From CAVTPU01 sp963736695 (GTDB lineage Bacteria > Actinomycetota > Actinomycetes > Mycobacteriales > Micromonosporaceae): 64,000 nt of DNA. Position 1 is the stretch's first letter, and the number at the start of each line of letters is the position of its first letter. The notes beneath the pieces are model-generated. The model did not search any database. It was not told where the DNA came from and was given only the letters and a program-made list of their open reading frames with translations. This document shows positions 15,776-23,667 of this stretch, one piece after another. Position numbers and translations under genes: made by a program. The stretch lies in assembly GCA_963736695.1 (NCBI GenBank), contig CAVTPU010000004.1, positions 2,046,001 through 2,110,000 on the forward strand. The letters are read 5' to 3'.

Positions 15776-17004
15776 CCGCGCAGGATCAGCTGGGTGCGTT
15801 CGGGGGGTGGGCCCGCGAGCGACAGCGTGGGGAACCGGTCGAACAACATCGGCAAAGCGATGCGCACCTCCAGTCGACTCAGCGCCGCGCCGAGGCAAAA
15901 GTGGGCGCCGGCCCCAAAGGTGAGCGGCGGACGCGACGGACGCGACGGCAGGAAACGGTCCGGTTCGGCGAATACCGCCGGATCACGGTTCGCGGCGGCG
16001 AGCAAGGCGAGCACGAACGATCCGGCGGGCAGGGGCACGCCGGCGAACTCCACGTCGGCTGTCGTGTGCCGCACCAGGAAGTGCGACGGCGGCTCCAGGC
16101 GAAGAATCTCCTCGACGTACGAGTCGATCAGCTCGGGCGACCGACGAAGGTCGGCGAGTGCCGTTGGATGCCCGAGCACAGTGGTCAGCCCGGCGGCGAG
16201 CACGTGGGTGGTGGTGACAAAACCGGCGTTGAAGAGGGTGATGAGGTTCGCGACGAGTTCCGGCTCGGTGACCGTTTCGGGGTTGTCACGCTGCCCTCGC
16301 GCCAGCGCTGTCACCAGGTCGTCGCGCGGCTCACGACGACGGTCGGCGAGCATATCGGTGAAATACTGTGTGAGCCGACTCGCTGCGGCGTCTGCGACGG
16401 CGAGCGTCTCCGGATCGCTGCCGCCGAATTCCAGCACCCGGCCGATGGATAGCGCCAACGGTCGCAACGCGCCCCGATCCGGCTCGGGCACGCCGAGCAG
16501 TTCGCCGATGACGTTGCTGGGCAGTGGAAACGCGAACTCAGTGAGAAAGTCCGCAGACTCCTTCCCAGCGAGGGCGGTCGCCAGCCCATCGAGCAGTTCG
16601 GTGGTCATCCGCACGATCGCGGGCTCAAGCGCGGCGACTCGGCGCGGGGTGAAGACGCGGCTGAAGAGCTGCCGCACCCGCTGGTGGTCGGCGTCGTTGG
16701 TGAAGAACATCGACGCGACGATCGCGCGCAGGCTCGCGTGTTCACGCCATCTAGACCGGGTGATGTCGAGCTGAGCCGCGTCGACGGCTCGAAACCGCGG
16801 GTCTCTCAGCAGCTGGTCCACCGCGTCATAGCCGATGGCGACCGCGTCATAGCGGTCGCCATCGGACCTGTCGACCAGACCGAACGCCGCTTGGCGATGC
16901 AAACGCGCGTAGTACGGGTTGGGGTCCCGCCGACACTGCTCGTCATGCAGGCCGTCGAGTGAGATCACTGTGGACTCGGTGCGATCGAAGAAAAGCATGC
17001 TCAT
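15745..17004 (-). CDS. Cytochrome P450
   Basis: 419-residue soluble bacterial P450. The heme-binding loop is FGAGAHFCLGAAL with the axial Cys; the K-helix ExxR is EEILR. The I-helix reads 'LFNAGFVTTTH': the acidic residue of the usual AG-x-[DE]-TT oxygen-activation motif is Val. It uses an external ferredoxin/reductase; fdxA and the ferredoxin reductase elsewhere in the window are possible partners. It is divergent from the ligase-esterase-hydrolase operon and probably part of the same accessory pathway. An AT-rich TATATT box sits just ahead of its ATG. Confidence 0.92.
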   Translation of the reverse strand: MSMLFFDRTESTVISLDGLHDEQCRRDPNPYYARLHRQAAFGLVDRSDGDRYDAVAIGYDAVDQLLRDPRFRAVDAAQLDITRSRWREHASLRAIVASMFFTNDADHQRVRQLFSRVFTPRRVAALEPAIVRMTTELLDGLATALAGKESADFLTEFAFPLPSNVIGELLGVPEPDRGALRPLALSIGRVLEFGGSDPETLAVADAAASRLTQYFTDMLADRRREPRDDLVTALARGQRDNPETVTEPELVANLITLFNAGFVTTTHVLAAGLTTVLGHPTALADLRRSPELIDSYVEEILRLEPPSHFLVRHTTADVEFAGVPLPAGSFVLALLAAANRDPAVFAEPDRFLPSRPSRPPLTFGAGAHFCLGAALSRLEVRIALPMLFDRFPTLSLAGPPPERTQLILRGYSTLPITRL

Positions 17005-17009
17005 TCATT

Positions 17010-17015
17010 AATATA
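17010..17015 (-). promoter_or_regulatory. -10 box of the P450 gene
   Basis: TATATT on the minus strand ends five bases before the P450 ATG (17004). It stands out within an AT-rich patch (17001-17035) of a GC-rich region. No good -35 was found. Confidence 0.4.
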
Positions 17016-17209
17016 ACTTCGTCTCAATGTAAAGACCGGGCTAACAGCCACATAAAAGGCATCGTCGATCGACAACGAGTCGCGTCGCGGGCAGATGCTG
17101 GTGCGATCCAGTCTCGCGGTTGTATGGTGCACGCGTTCTCCTCACCGCAGCCGTCTCGAATCCGGTGTGGACTCGCGTGAGGGAGATCAGCCTCATGAAA
17201 GGAGACCGG

Positions 17210-18805
17210 GTGAGCGCCACCGACCCGACCAACTATGTCTGGCCTGCGTTGGAGCGGTTCGCACGCTATGGCGACGCCGAGGCGCTCATCTATGAGGGAC
17301 GCCGCCTGACATACGCCGACCTGATCACCGGCGTGCACACCATGGCGACCGCGTTGCGAAGCCACGGGATCGCGGCAGGCGACGCGGTGGCGATCCTCGC
17401 GGGTGTTCCGCCGGAGTCGGTCTTCATCCACCTCGCGCTGCACATGTTGGGGTGCCGGTCGGTCTGGATCGCCCCCAGCGCGCCCACCTCACAGCAGGTG
17501 AGTTTTCTTCGGCGCGCCCAAGCCAAGGCGTTCGTCTACGACCCCGCGACACACACGGCGATGGGGGCCCCGCTCGTCGCCGCCGAGCCTGAGATCCCCG
17601 TTTTCTGTTTCGGACCTGGCGGCATCGGCCCCGACCTCACCGACGTGCCGACAGCGCGAACGGCGCCGATCGCGCCGGGTGAGGTTCACCAGGAACCCGA
17701 TTCGCTCTTCCAAACCGGTGGCACCACCGGTCAACCGAAGCTCGTGCACCACCGGCACTCATACTTTCTCGCGTTGCAGGCCATCTCTGACTACTACCTG
17801 GCCTCCGGCGGAGGATTACTGCACCACCTCACGCTCGCCGGATACTGGCACGCCAGCACCCAGACCGCCGCGATGATGACCCTGCTCACCGGCGGCAAAT
17901 TCGTCATGCACCACGGGATCAGCACCGAGGACTTCCTCACCCAGGTCCGCGACGAACGCATCACCAGCACCCTGCTTCCGCCGCCGCTGCTCTATCAGCT
18001 CATCGATCACCCGGGTCTTGCCACGGCGGACCTGAGCAGTCTCACCATGTTGTCGGTCGGTGGCTCCGCGGCAGCACCGGCCAGGCTCGCGCACGCCATC
18101 AACCGACTGGGGCCAGTGCTGCGCCCGGTCTACGGCATGAGCGAGGCGACGTTCATCACCGCATACCCCGGCCTCGCCCACGACCCAGCGCACCCAGAAC
18201 GGTTGGCGTCGGCCGGCACGGCGTACGGGGATATGAAGATTGAGATCCGGGACGTGGATCGCAAGCCGCTGCCTCCGGGCGAGACCGGCGAAATCTGGGT
18301 GACCGGAAGCATGGTCATGAGCGGCTATTGGGACGAGCCGGACCTCACCGCCGAGACCCTCGTCGACGGCTGGCTGCGCACCGGCGATGTCGGTCGGCTC
18401 GACGACGACGGCTACCTCTTCATCGTCGACCGGGTCAAGGACATGATCGTCACCGGCCAAGGGTCCACTAATGTCTACAGTCGACCTGTGGAGGACGCGT
18501 TGCTGAGCCACCCACAGGTGCGTGCCGCAGCCGTCGTCGGCGTGCCACACCCCGAGTTCGGCGAGGCGGTTCATGCCTATGTGGAGCTCGCCCCCGCCGC
18601 CACCGTGACCGCGGAGGATCTCCGACACCATGTGGTGACCCACCTCAGTCCACTGTGGGCACCTCAGCGAGTCGACATCATCGACACATGGCCGCTGACC
18701 GAGATGGGCAAAGTGGACAAGAAGGCGCTACGCGCTCGCTATCTCGCTGATCACCCGCAGCCGGACAAGGGCGGCGCAGTCGGCTCGACGAGGCCAGCCC
18801 CGTGA
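17210..18805 (+). CDS. AMP-forming acyl-CoA synthetase/ligase
   Basis: 531-residue adenylate-forming enzyme. Core motifs: P-loop 'QTGGTTGQPKLVHH' (Ser replaced by Gly), 'VYGMSEATFITAYPG', 'LRTGDVGRLDDDGYLFIVDR' hinge, and the C-terminal catalytic Lys in 'TEMGKVDKKAL'. It activates a carboxylic acid as acyl-AMP and probably transfers it to CoA; no carrier protein is encoded nearby. GTG 17210 is preferred because AAAGGAG lies five bases upstream; ATG 17195 in frame is an alternative. It is the first gene of a three-gene operon with an SGNH hydrolase (GTGA overlap) and an alpha/beta hydrolase. Confidence 0.88.
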   Translation: MSATDPTNYVWPALERFARYGDAEALIYEGRRLTYADLITGVHTMATALRSHGIAAGDAVAILAGVPPESVFIHLALHMLGCRSVWIAPSAPTSQQVSFLRRAQAKAFVYDPATHTAMGAPLVAAEPEIPVFCFGPGGIGPDLTDVPTARTAPIAPGEVHQEPDSLFQTGGTTGQPKLVHHRHSYFLALQAISDYYLASGGGLLHHLTLAGYWHASTQTAAMMTLLTGGKFVMHHGISTEDFLTQVRDERITSTLLPPPLLYQLIDHPGLATADLSSLTMLSVGGSAAAPARLAHAINRLGPVLRPVYGMSEATFITAYPGLAHDPAHPERLASAGTAYGDMKIEIRDVDRKPLPPGETGEIWVTGSMVMSGYWDEPDLTAETLVDGWLRTGDVGRLDDDGYLFIVDRVKDMIVTGQGSTNVYSRPVEDALLSHPQVRAAAVVGVPHPEFGEAVHAYVELAPAATVTAEDLRHHVVTHLSPLWAPQRVDIIDTWPLTEMGKVDKKALRARYLADHPQPDKGGAVGSTRPAP

Positions 18806-19521
18806 ATCCGCCGCCGACAACTACTTCCTATGGGTCCACTCTGGAGGCAACGGATCCGTTTTGTCTGCGTGACGGTGAAGCTCAACGCCTCATCGATGGG
18901 CACCCATGGCGCAGATTCGCCGTGCTCGGCGACAGCGTCGCCGAAGGGCTCGGAGACCCGGTGCCGGGCTACTCCCCCTTGCCGTGGGCCGACCGGATCG
19001 CAGCCGAGCTGAGCGCAGAACGATCCACCCTCGCCTATCTCAATCTGGGCACCCGCAACCAGCGCACCGCCCAGGTGCTGGCCGGGCAACTAGAGCCCGC
19101 CCTGACCTTCCAGCCCGACCTGGCACTGGTCTGTTGTGGTGGCTATGACGCGATTCATCCCAGCTATCAGCCGGAGGCGGTCGACCGGGACATGGCGACC
19201 ATCATCACCGCCCTGCGCGACGGGGGCTGCGATGTCATCACTGTCGGCCTCTTCGATCTCTCACACTGTCCAGGGGTTCCGGAACGCTTCCGTGCACTCC
19301 TCGCGGGTCGGATGGCCGAGCTGGCTCGCCGCACGCGGTCGCTCAGCGACCGACTCGGCACCATCCACATTGACCTATCTCAGCATCCGGCCGTGACCGA
19401 CCCGGGCGTCTACAGTGCGGACGGATTGCACGGCAACCTACGCAGTCACGCCATCTGCGCGGCGGAGACTATCCGCGGGCTCGGTGCGCATCTGGTGGCC
19501 GTTCACAGACCGGGAGATTGA
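18802..19521 (+). CDS. Cytoplasmic SGNH/GDSL hydrolase
   Basis: 239 residues. SGNH blocks: 'AVLGDSVAEGLGD' (nucleophile Ser, block I), 'LNLGTRNQRTAQVL' (Gly, block II), 'CCGGYDAI' where block III normally has GxND, and 'SADGLHGNLRSH' with the Asp and His of block V. The block III change suggests altered oxyanion-hole chemistry. No signal peptide, so it acts in the cytosol on an ester or thioester, possibly the product of the upstream ligase. Its GTG overlaps the ligase stop by four bases. Confidence 0.83.
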   Translation: MNPPPTTTSYGSTLEATDPFCLRDGEAQRLIDGHPWRRFAVLGDSVAEGLGDPVPGYSPLPWADRIAAELSAERSTLAYLNLGTRNQRTAQVLAGQLEPALTFQPDLALVCCGGYDAIHPSYQPEAVDRDMATIITALRDGGCDVITVGLFDLSHCPGVPERFRALLAGRMAELARRTRSLSDRLGTIHIDLSQHPAVTDPGVYSADGLHGNLRSHAICAAETIRGLGAHLVAVHRPGD

Positions 19522-19523
19522 CC

Positions 19524-20477
19524 ATGCCGCTGCACCCCCAGGTCGAGGCGATGCGGGCCCAACGCGCGCACGACGACATCCCCCAGCTCTATACCCTCAC
19601 CGTCGCCGAAGCCCGGGCCGCCGACCTGGCCTCGATCCAGGCCGCCGGAGGCGACCTCGAGCCGGTGTATGAAGTGCGTGACGACACCATCGCCGGCCCT
19701 GACTGCGACCTGCCGGTCAGGATCTATCGCCCCGGCCCGGCAACGGACACGCCCCCACCCGTGCTTGTCTACTTCTTTGGCGGCGGTTGGACGCTCGGCA
19801 GCATCGACACCTCCGATGGCATCTGCCGCAGCCTCGCCAACGCGACCGGGTCCGTGGTGATCACCGGCGGCTACCGACTCGCGCCGGAGGCGCGATTCCC
19901 GGCCGCCGTGCTCGACTGTCACGCCGTCGTGCGGTGGGTCGCCGGCAACGCCGCCATGCTCGACATCGACCCGAGCCGCATCGCGGTCGGCGGTGACAGC
20001 GCCGGTGGCAACCTCGCCGCCGCCGTCACTCTGCTTCGCCGCGACGCGGGCGACCCAATGCTCGCCGGTCAGCTGCTGGTCTATCCCAACACCGACTATG
20101 CCGCGCAGACCGCGTCTCGACGGGACAACGTGGACCCGTTCCTCTTCAACCGCACGTCGGTGGACTGGTATTGGACGAATTATCTCGGCACACCAGAGGA
20201 CGGTTATCACCCTCTCGCGTCCCCGCTGCGTGCCGCGAGCCTCGCGGGCCTGCCACCCGCGTTGGTGATCACGGCGGAGTTCGATCCGTTGCGGGACGAG
20301 GCGGAGGCATATGCCCACCGCCTTCGAGAAAGCGGCGTCGAGACCCGTCTGAGCCGCTACGACGGCATGGTGCATGGATTCTTCGCGATGGCCGGGGTGC
20401 TCGACGCGGGCAAGGAGGCGATCGCCGAGGCGGCCGACGCCCTGCGTGGTTGGTTCGCGCGACCCGGTCGAGGCTGA
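19524..20477 (+). CDS. Alpha/beta hydrolase (HSL/arylacetamide-deacetylase-like)
   Basis: 317 residues. Catalytic elements: nucleophile elbow GDSAGGNLAA, acid 'EFDPLRDEAEAY', and His in 'DGMVHGFFAM'. The hormone-sensitive-lipase family oxyanion motif HGGG is here FGGG (VYFFGGGWTLGS), a change at the first position. ATG 19524 has GGGAGA six bases upstream; TTG 19518 is possible. It ends the ligase operon and converges on the ATP-grasp gene. The family hydrolyses short and medium-chain esters; the substrate here is unknown. Confidence 0.87.
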   Translation: MPLHPQVEAMRAQRAHDDIPQLYTLTVAEARAADLASIQAAGGDLEPVYEVRDDTIAGPDCDLPVRIYRPGPATDTPPPVLVYFFGGGWTLGSIDTSDGICRSLANATGSVVITGGYRLAPEARFPAAVLDCHAVVRWVAGNAAMLDIDPSRIAVGGDSAGGNLAAAVTLLRRDAGDPMLAGQLLVYPNTDYAAQTASRRDNVDPFLFNRTSVDWYWTNYLGTPEDGYHPLASPLRAASLAGLPPALVITAEFDPLRDEAEAYAHRLRESGVETRLSRYDGMVHGFFAMAGVLDAGKEAIAEAADALRGWFARPGRG

Positions 20478-20545
20478 CCGGCCGGGCCCGACGTGGCGCC
20501 GAGGTGTCGGCACAGCGTCAGGCCGCGCACAGCCACGCCTCGGCA

Positions 20546-21802
20546 TCACGCCTCGGTGTTCGGCACAGCCTTGGTGATGCGCAACGCGGCCTCGGCGGCG
20601 TCGAGGGCACGGGCGCATTCGGCGGCACTGGAACCGACCGCGGTGGCGAACGCCACGCGGCCACCGTTCGCGCCGTCCGGCGGCGACTTGATCGCGCCGG
20701 GGGCCACCAACACGGTCAACATGTCCACCTCGGACGGCAGCCCGACAGCGTCGAACTCCACCGACTCGATATGCGTGTTCGGCTCGGCGGGGTGGAAGAA
20801 GCGCACCGCCGCCGTCGCATTGGTCGTGCGGGTCGGGTTCGGCGCCTCGCCGCAGGCGACCGAGGCCGCCGCGAGCCCGACATCGACTCCGGTCGCCCGC
20901 AGCCCCAGATAGGGAATCATGTCGCCGCCCAGTCGCGCGTTCACCTCGATGATCTTCGGTCCGCTCGGGCTCAGCTTGATCTCGGTGTGGGTGATCCCGT
21001 CGGTGAAGCCCAGCGCGCGATGGGTGTCCCGCAGCAGGTCGAGCAGGACCGAGTCCGCCAACAGCGGATCGTCACCGTGAACGAGATGGCCGACCTCGAC
21101 GCAATACGGCGGATAGCCGATCTCCTTGTGCGCGAGGCACAGTGGCACCACCTCGCCCCGATGGACGGCGACGTCGACGCTGATCTCCTCGCCCGTGACG
21201 TATTCCTCGATGAGCACCCGGGGGCGATAGTCGGGCAGTTCCGCGACCCGACAGGCACTGGCGAACGCGAAACAGTCGTCGAGCTGCTCGGGGGTCTCGG
21301 CCTTGACCACGCCGATGCTCAGGGCCAGGTCGCTCGGTTTGACGATGATCGGATAGCCGAAGTCTGCCGCGACGCGGTGTGCGTCGGCAAGGGAGGAGAC
21401 GAGCGCGGAGCGTGGCTGTGCCACACCGGCGGCGGTCAGGGCCTGCCGGGTCAGGTGTTTGTCGCGGCAACGGGCGATCACGTCCGGGTCGCCGCCGGGC
21501 AGGCCGAGCGCGGCCGCGATCGCGGCGACCTGTGGGGTGCGGGATTCATCCCAGGAGAGCACACCGGAGATGTGATCGTCGGCGTCGATGCGCTTCGCCG
21601 CAGCGATCATCGCCGCGGTGTCCAGCGTGTTGGCCTGCACCGTCGCGCCATCGATGTATTCGAGCTCCCACGACGGCTCGAGGCCGAGCATCATGTGCAC
21701 CCGATAGCGGCTGGTGATGGAACGCAACAGATATTCACGAAATCCCTTGTGCCCGGTCCGGACGATGAGGATCAGTGGTCGGGATGCGGGTCGGGAGTCC
21801 AT
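20546..21802 (-). CDS. ATP-grasp ligase (L-amino-acid-ligase-like)
   Basis: 418 residues. An N-terminal PreATP-grasp segment (to ~110) leads to the ATP-grasp core: ATP-binding Lys in 'GYPIIVKPSD' (~155), adenine-region 'RVLIEEYVTGEEISVDV' (~195-211), Mg2+ ligands Glu in 'THTEIKL' (~274) and Glu/Asn in 'IIEVNARLGGD' (~286-288). Residues ~310-400 resemble the C-terminal domain of L-amino-acid ligases. The enzyme should activate a carboxylate as acyl phosphate and couple it to an amine. ATG 21802 has GGAGAG eight bases upstream; TTG 21820 overlaps that site. The 26-residue peptide gene lies 107 bases upstream on the same strand. Confidence 0.9.
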   Translation of the reverse strand: MDSRPASRPLILIVRTGHKGFREYLLRSITSRYRVHMMLGLEPSWELEYIDGATVQANTLDTAAMIAAAKRIDADDHISGVLSWDESRTPQVAAIAAALGLPGGDPDVIARCRDKHLTRQALTAAGVAQPRSALVSSLADAHRVAADFGYPIIVKPSDLALSIGVVKAETPEQLDDCFAFASACRVAELPDYRPRVLIEEYVTGEEISVDVAVHRGEVVPLCLAHKEIGYPPYCVEVGHLVHGDDPLLADSVLLDLLRDTHRALGFTDGITHTEIKLSPSGPKIIEVNARLGGDMIPYLGLRATGVDVGLAAASVACGEAPNPTRTTNATAAVRFFHPAEPNTHIESVEFDAVGLPSEVDMLTVLVAPGAIKSPPDGANGGRVAFATAVGSSAAECARALDAAEAALRITKAVPNTEA

Positions 21803-21844
21803 GTCGGTGTCTCTCCACAATAAACGGTGCTAAAGGTGCGAGTC

Positions 21845-21874
21845 CCCGCGGCGGATGCATGCGTCCGCCGCGGG
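21845..21874 (-). terminator. Hairpin between peptide gene and ATP-grasp gene
   Basis: A perfect 11-bp GC-rich stem (21845-21855 with 21864-21874) with an 8-base loop. No T-run follows on the minus strand. Such hairpins after precursor-peptide genes often act as partial terminators or 3' stabilisers, giving more peptide than enzyme. That role is inferred. Confidence 0.6.
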
Positions 21875-21909
21875 TCTCGTAGTTAAAGCGGTGTTGCGAG
21901 AAACAAAGG

Positions 21910-21990
21910 TCAGAGCGAGATAACCTCGCGCTTCTCGACCTCTCGCTTCTCGACCTCCTTCTCAACCTCACGGGAGACCTCACGGGTCAT
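21910..21990 (-). CDS. 26-residue repetitive charged peptide, candidate precursor or ligase substrate
   Basis: A small ORF not matching any family I know. ATG 21990 is preceded by GAGAGGGGG with 7-8 bases spacing, a strong ribosome-binding site. The product is short, ends in Ile-Ser-Leu, and contains tandem REVEK-type units (REVEKREVEKREV near the C-terminus), with Val at positions 5, 9, 13, 18 and 23. It has seven basic and eight acidic residues and no Cys, Thr-rich core or GG cleavage site. At DNA level a 15-base unit (GAGGTCGAGAAGCGN) is repeated in tandem. The ATP-grasp gene follows on the same strand after a hairpin. The peptide is either the substrate or scaffold of that ligase, or a leader ORF controlling it. 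Confidence 0.72.
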   Translation of the reverse strand: MTREVSREVEKEVEKREVEKREVISL

Positions 21991-22034
21991 GGTGACACCC
22001 CCTCTCACACACTGGCTCGATACGGTTGGCCACC

Positions 22035-22063
22035 AGCGTCCACTCACGAGGATCACCTGTCAA
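22035..22063 (-). promoter_or_regulatory. Candidate promoter of the peptide/ATP-grasp unit
   Basis: On the minus strand a consensus TTGACA (22058-22063) is followed after 17 bases by GACGCT (22035-22040). Transcription would start near 22028, leaving a 5' UTR of about 38 bases before the peptide ATG. Confidence 0.5.
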
Positions 22064-22106
22064 GGTTGTCGATCGATCAAAGAGATGACAGAAGAGGTGG
22101 GAATCT

Positions 22107-22128
22107 CTGGCCCCTCGGCCAGTTTTCC
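22107..22128 (+). terminator. Weak plus-strand hairpin with T-run
   Basis: CTGGCC-cctc-GGCCAG followed by TTTT. As written it would terminate plus-strand (antisense) transcripts in the gap between the peptide gene and the secreted hydrolase. On the minus strand it lacks a T-run. Confidence 0.3.
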
Positions 22129-22170
22129 GATATATGGACACAGTGGATAGCCGCTCCCGACCGATGGGGT

Positions 22171-23406
22171 CTACAGCAGCCTCAGCGGCACGGCGTTGGC
22201 CATTGTGCGGTATCCGAGATCGTTCGGATGGATGTGATCGCCGCTGTCCCACTCTGCCCGCAACCGGGTTGGAACGGCGGGGTCTCGCAACACCTCATCG
22301 AAGTCGATCACCCGAAACTCATGTTGCCCCCGCAAATACGCGTTGACTGCCGCGCGAGTCGACTCCTTCTCCGCGGTCCACCCCGGGAAGCCCTCGGCGG
22401 GTGTGATAGTCGACACGATCACCCGCAGATCGTTCGCGCGGATCATCGCAGCGAGCTGGCGCAGCCCTTCGATCGTGCGCTCCGGCTCATCACCCGATGA
22501 GAGGATGTCGTTGACCCCGAGTTGCACGATCACCGTCCGCACACCGGTCTGACCGAAGACGTCGGAGTCGAGGCGGGCCAGAGCGCTCAGTCCCAACTCA
22601 TGGAACCCGATCTCGACACCGTCGTGTGTCACCTTTCCTCCGGAGAGCGCCTGATTGAGCACGCCCGGGTCGTCCCGATCGGGCGAGGTCGACACGATCC
22701 GCGCGGCGAGATAGTCCGGCCACCGGTGGTTGGCGTTGAGGGTCGCGGTGAAGCCGTCACTGATCGAGTCACCCAGCACGACGACCGCGCCCTTCGCCGC
22801 GTCGCTGAGCACGTCGACGGCGGAGAGGAAATAGAAAGAGTTGCGCACGACGGTCTGTCCTGAGCCGTCGGGCGTCGCGGTTCGGTCGCCGGGGTAGATA
22901 TAGGACGATTGGCGCGCCGTCCAGTGCCAGCTCGCCGGGCCGGTCGGCTGCGGCATATAGATGGTCACCACCAGGTCAGCGAGCGGCGGCACCGCCAAAT
23001 CGACCGGATCGCTGACGACCTCCGCACCGCGATAGACGGTTGTCGTCGGCGATCCGGCGAATGTCAACCGCCGCACCGTCTCCGGCCGAACGTCCGGCGA
23101 CGCCGGCGAAACGGGCAGGCCCACGCTGGCCCCGCCGACGGCCAACGGCCGGTCACCGAACGCGTCGGAGAGCCGAATCCGCACCCGCTCGCCCCCGACG
23201 GAGGTGTGCACGATCATCCGGATGGACTGGTCGGAGAACCCGACCGACGAGCTTCCCGCACCCGACGTGGTGATCGCCGTGGACCAACTGCCCACCCATT
23301 CACCCGCATCACGCGCCTGGCTGCGGCCCGCCGGCACGAACAGCGTCGCGCCGACGACCAACGCCGCCATGGTCGACAACCACCATCGTCTTGCCTGAGT
23401 CAACAT
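22171..23406 (-). CDS. Secreted SGNH/GDSL hydrolase
   Basis: 411 residues with an N-terminal signal peptide (RRWWLSTMAALVVGATLFVP). A beta-rich N-terminal region (~40-200) precedes an SGNH domain: 'VVLGDSISDGFTA' (Ser), 'VLNQALSGGKV' (Gly), 'VQLGVNDILSS' (Asn), 'DSGDHIHPNDLGY' (Asp/His). All four catalytic blocks are intact. Relatives include rhamnogalacturonan acetylesterase-like and other extracellular carbohydrate esterases. Its stop is 180 bases upstream of the peptide gene on the same strand, but that gene has its own promoter-like sequence, so a shared pathway is not certain. Confidence 0.9.
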   Translation of the reverse strand: MLTQARRWWLSTMAALVVGATLFVPAGRSQARDAGEWVGSWSTAITTSGAGSSSVGFSDQSIRMIVHTSVGGERVRIRLSDAFGDRPLAVGGASVGLPVSPASPDVRPETVRRLTFAGSPTTTVYRGAEVVSDPVDLAVPPLADLVVTIYMPQPTGPASWHWTARQSSYIYPGDRTATPDGSGQTVVRNSFYFLSAVDVLSDAAKGAVVVLGDSISDGFTATLNANHRWPDYLAARIVSTSPDRDDPGVLNQALSGGKVTHDGVEIGFHELGLSALARLDSDVFGQTGVRTVIVQLGVNDILSSGDEPERTIEGLRQLAAMIRANDLRVIVSTITPAEGFPGWTAEKESTRAAVNAYLRGQHEFRVIDFDEVLRDPAVPTRLRAEWDSGDHIHPNDLGYRTMANAVPLRLL

Positions 23407-23667
23407 GGTGACCTTTCTTGTCCCCGGTCACCGCCCACCGATCGGCCCGAATCGCTGCGCTACCGGGTGGGACAGTGAGATGTGTTCCGCCACGATGGCA
23501 GAAGATCGCCGCAGGCGCGACAAACCCCTGCCCCGTGCGGGAACAAAGTGGACAGACCCGCGCCGGACAGACTCCTGTGCACAGTGGACTATCAATCTGC
23601 GCCAGCCGCGAGTGGCCGATGCACTCACGTGGGTCGAGGTTGATCGACCCTCGACGTTCGCGTGATG

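Noticed and set aside
20171..21823. 550-codon plus-strand ORF opposite the ATP-grasp gene
   Set aside because: Low-complexity Arg/Gly/Asp-rich composition typical of antisense frames in high-GC DNA; the minus strand carries clear ATP-grasp motifs.
21910..21990. Peptide as a classic amino-acid attenuator leader or an antitoxin
   Set aside because: No run of a single amino-acid codon typical of attenuators, no T-tailed terminator, and no toxin-like partner; the ATP-grasp enzyme is a better partner. The leader-ORF idea is kept as an alternative in the findings.
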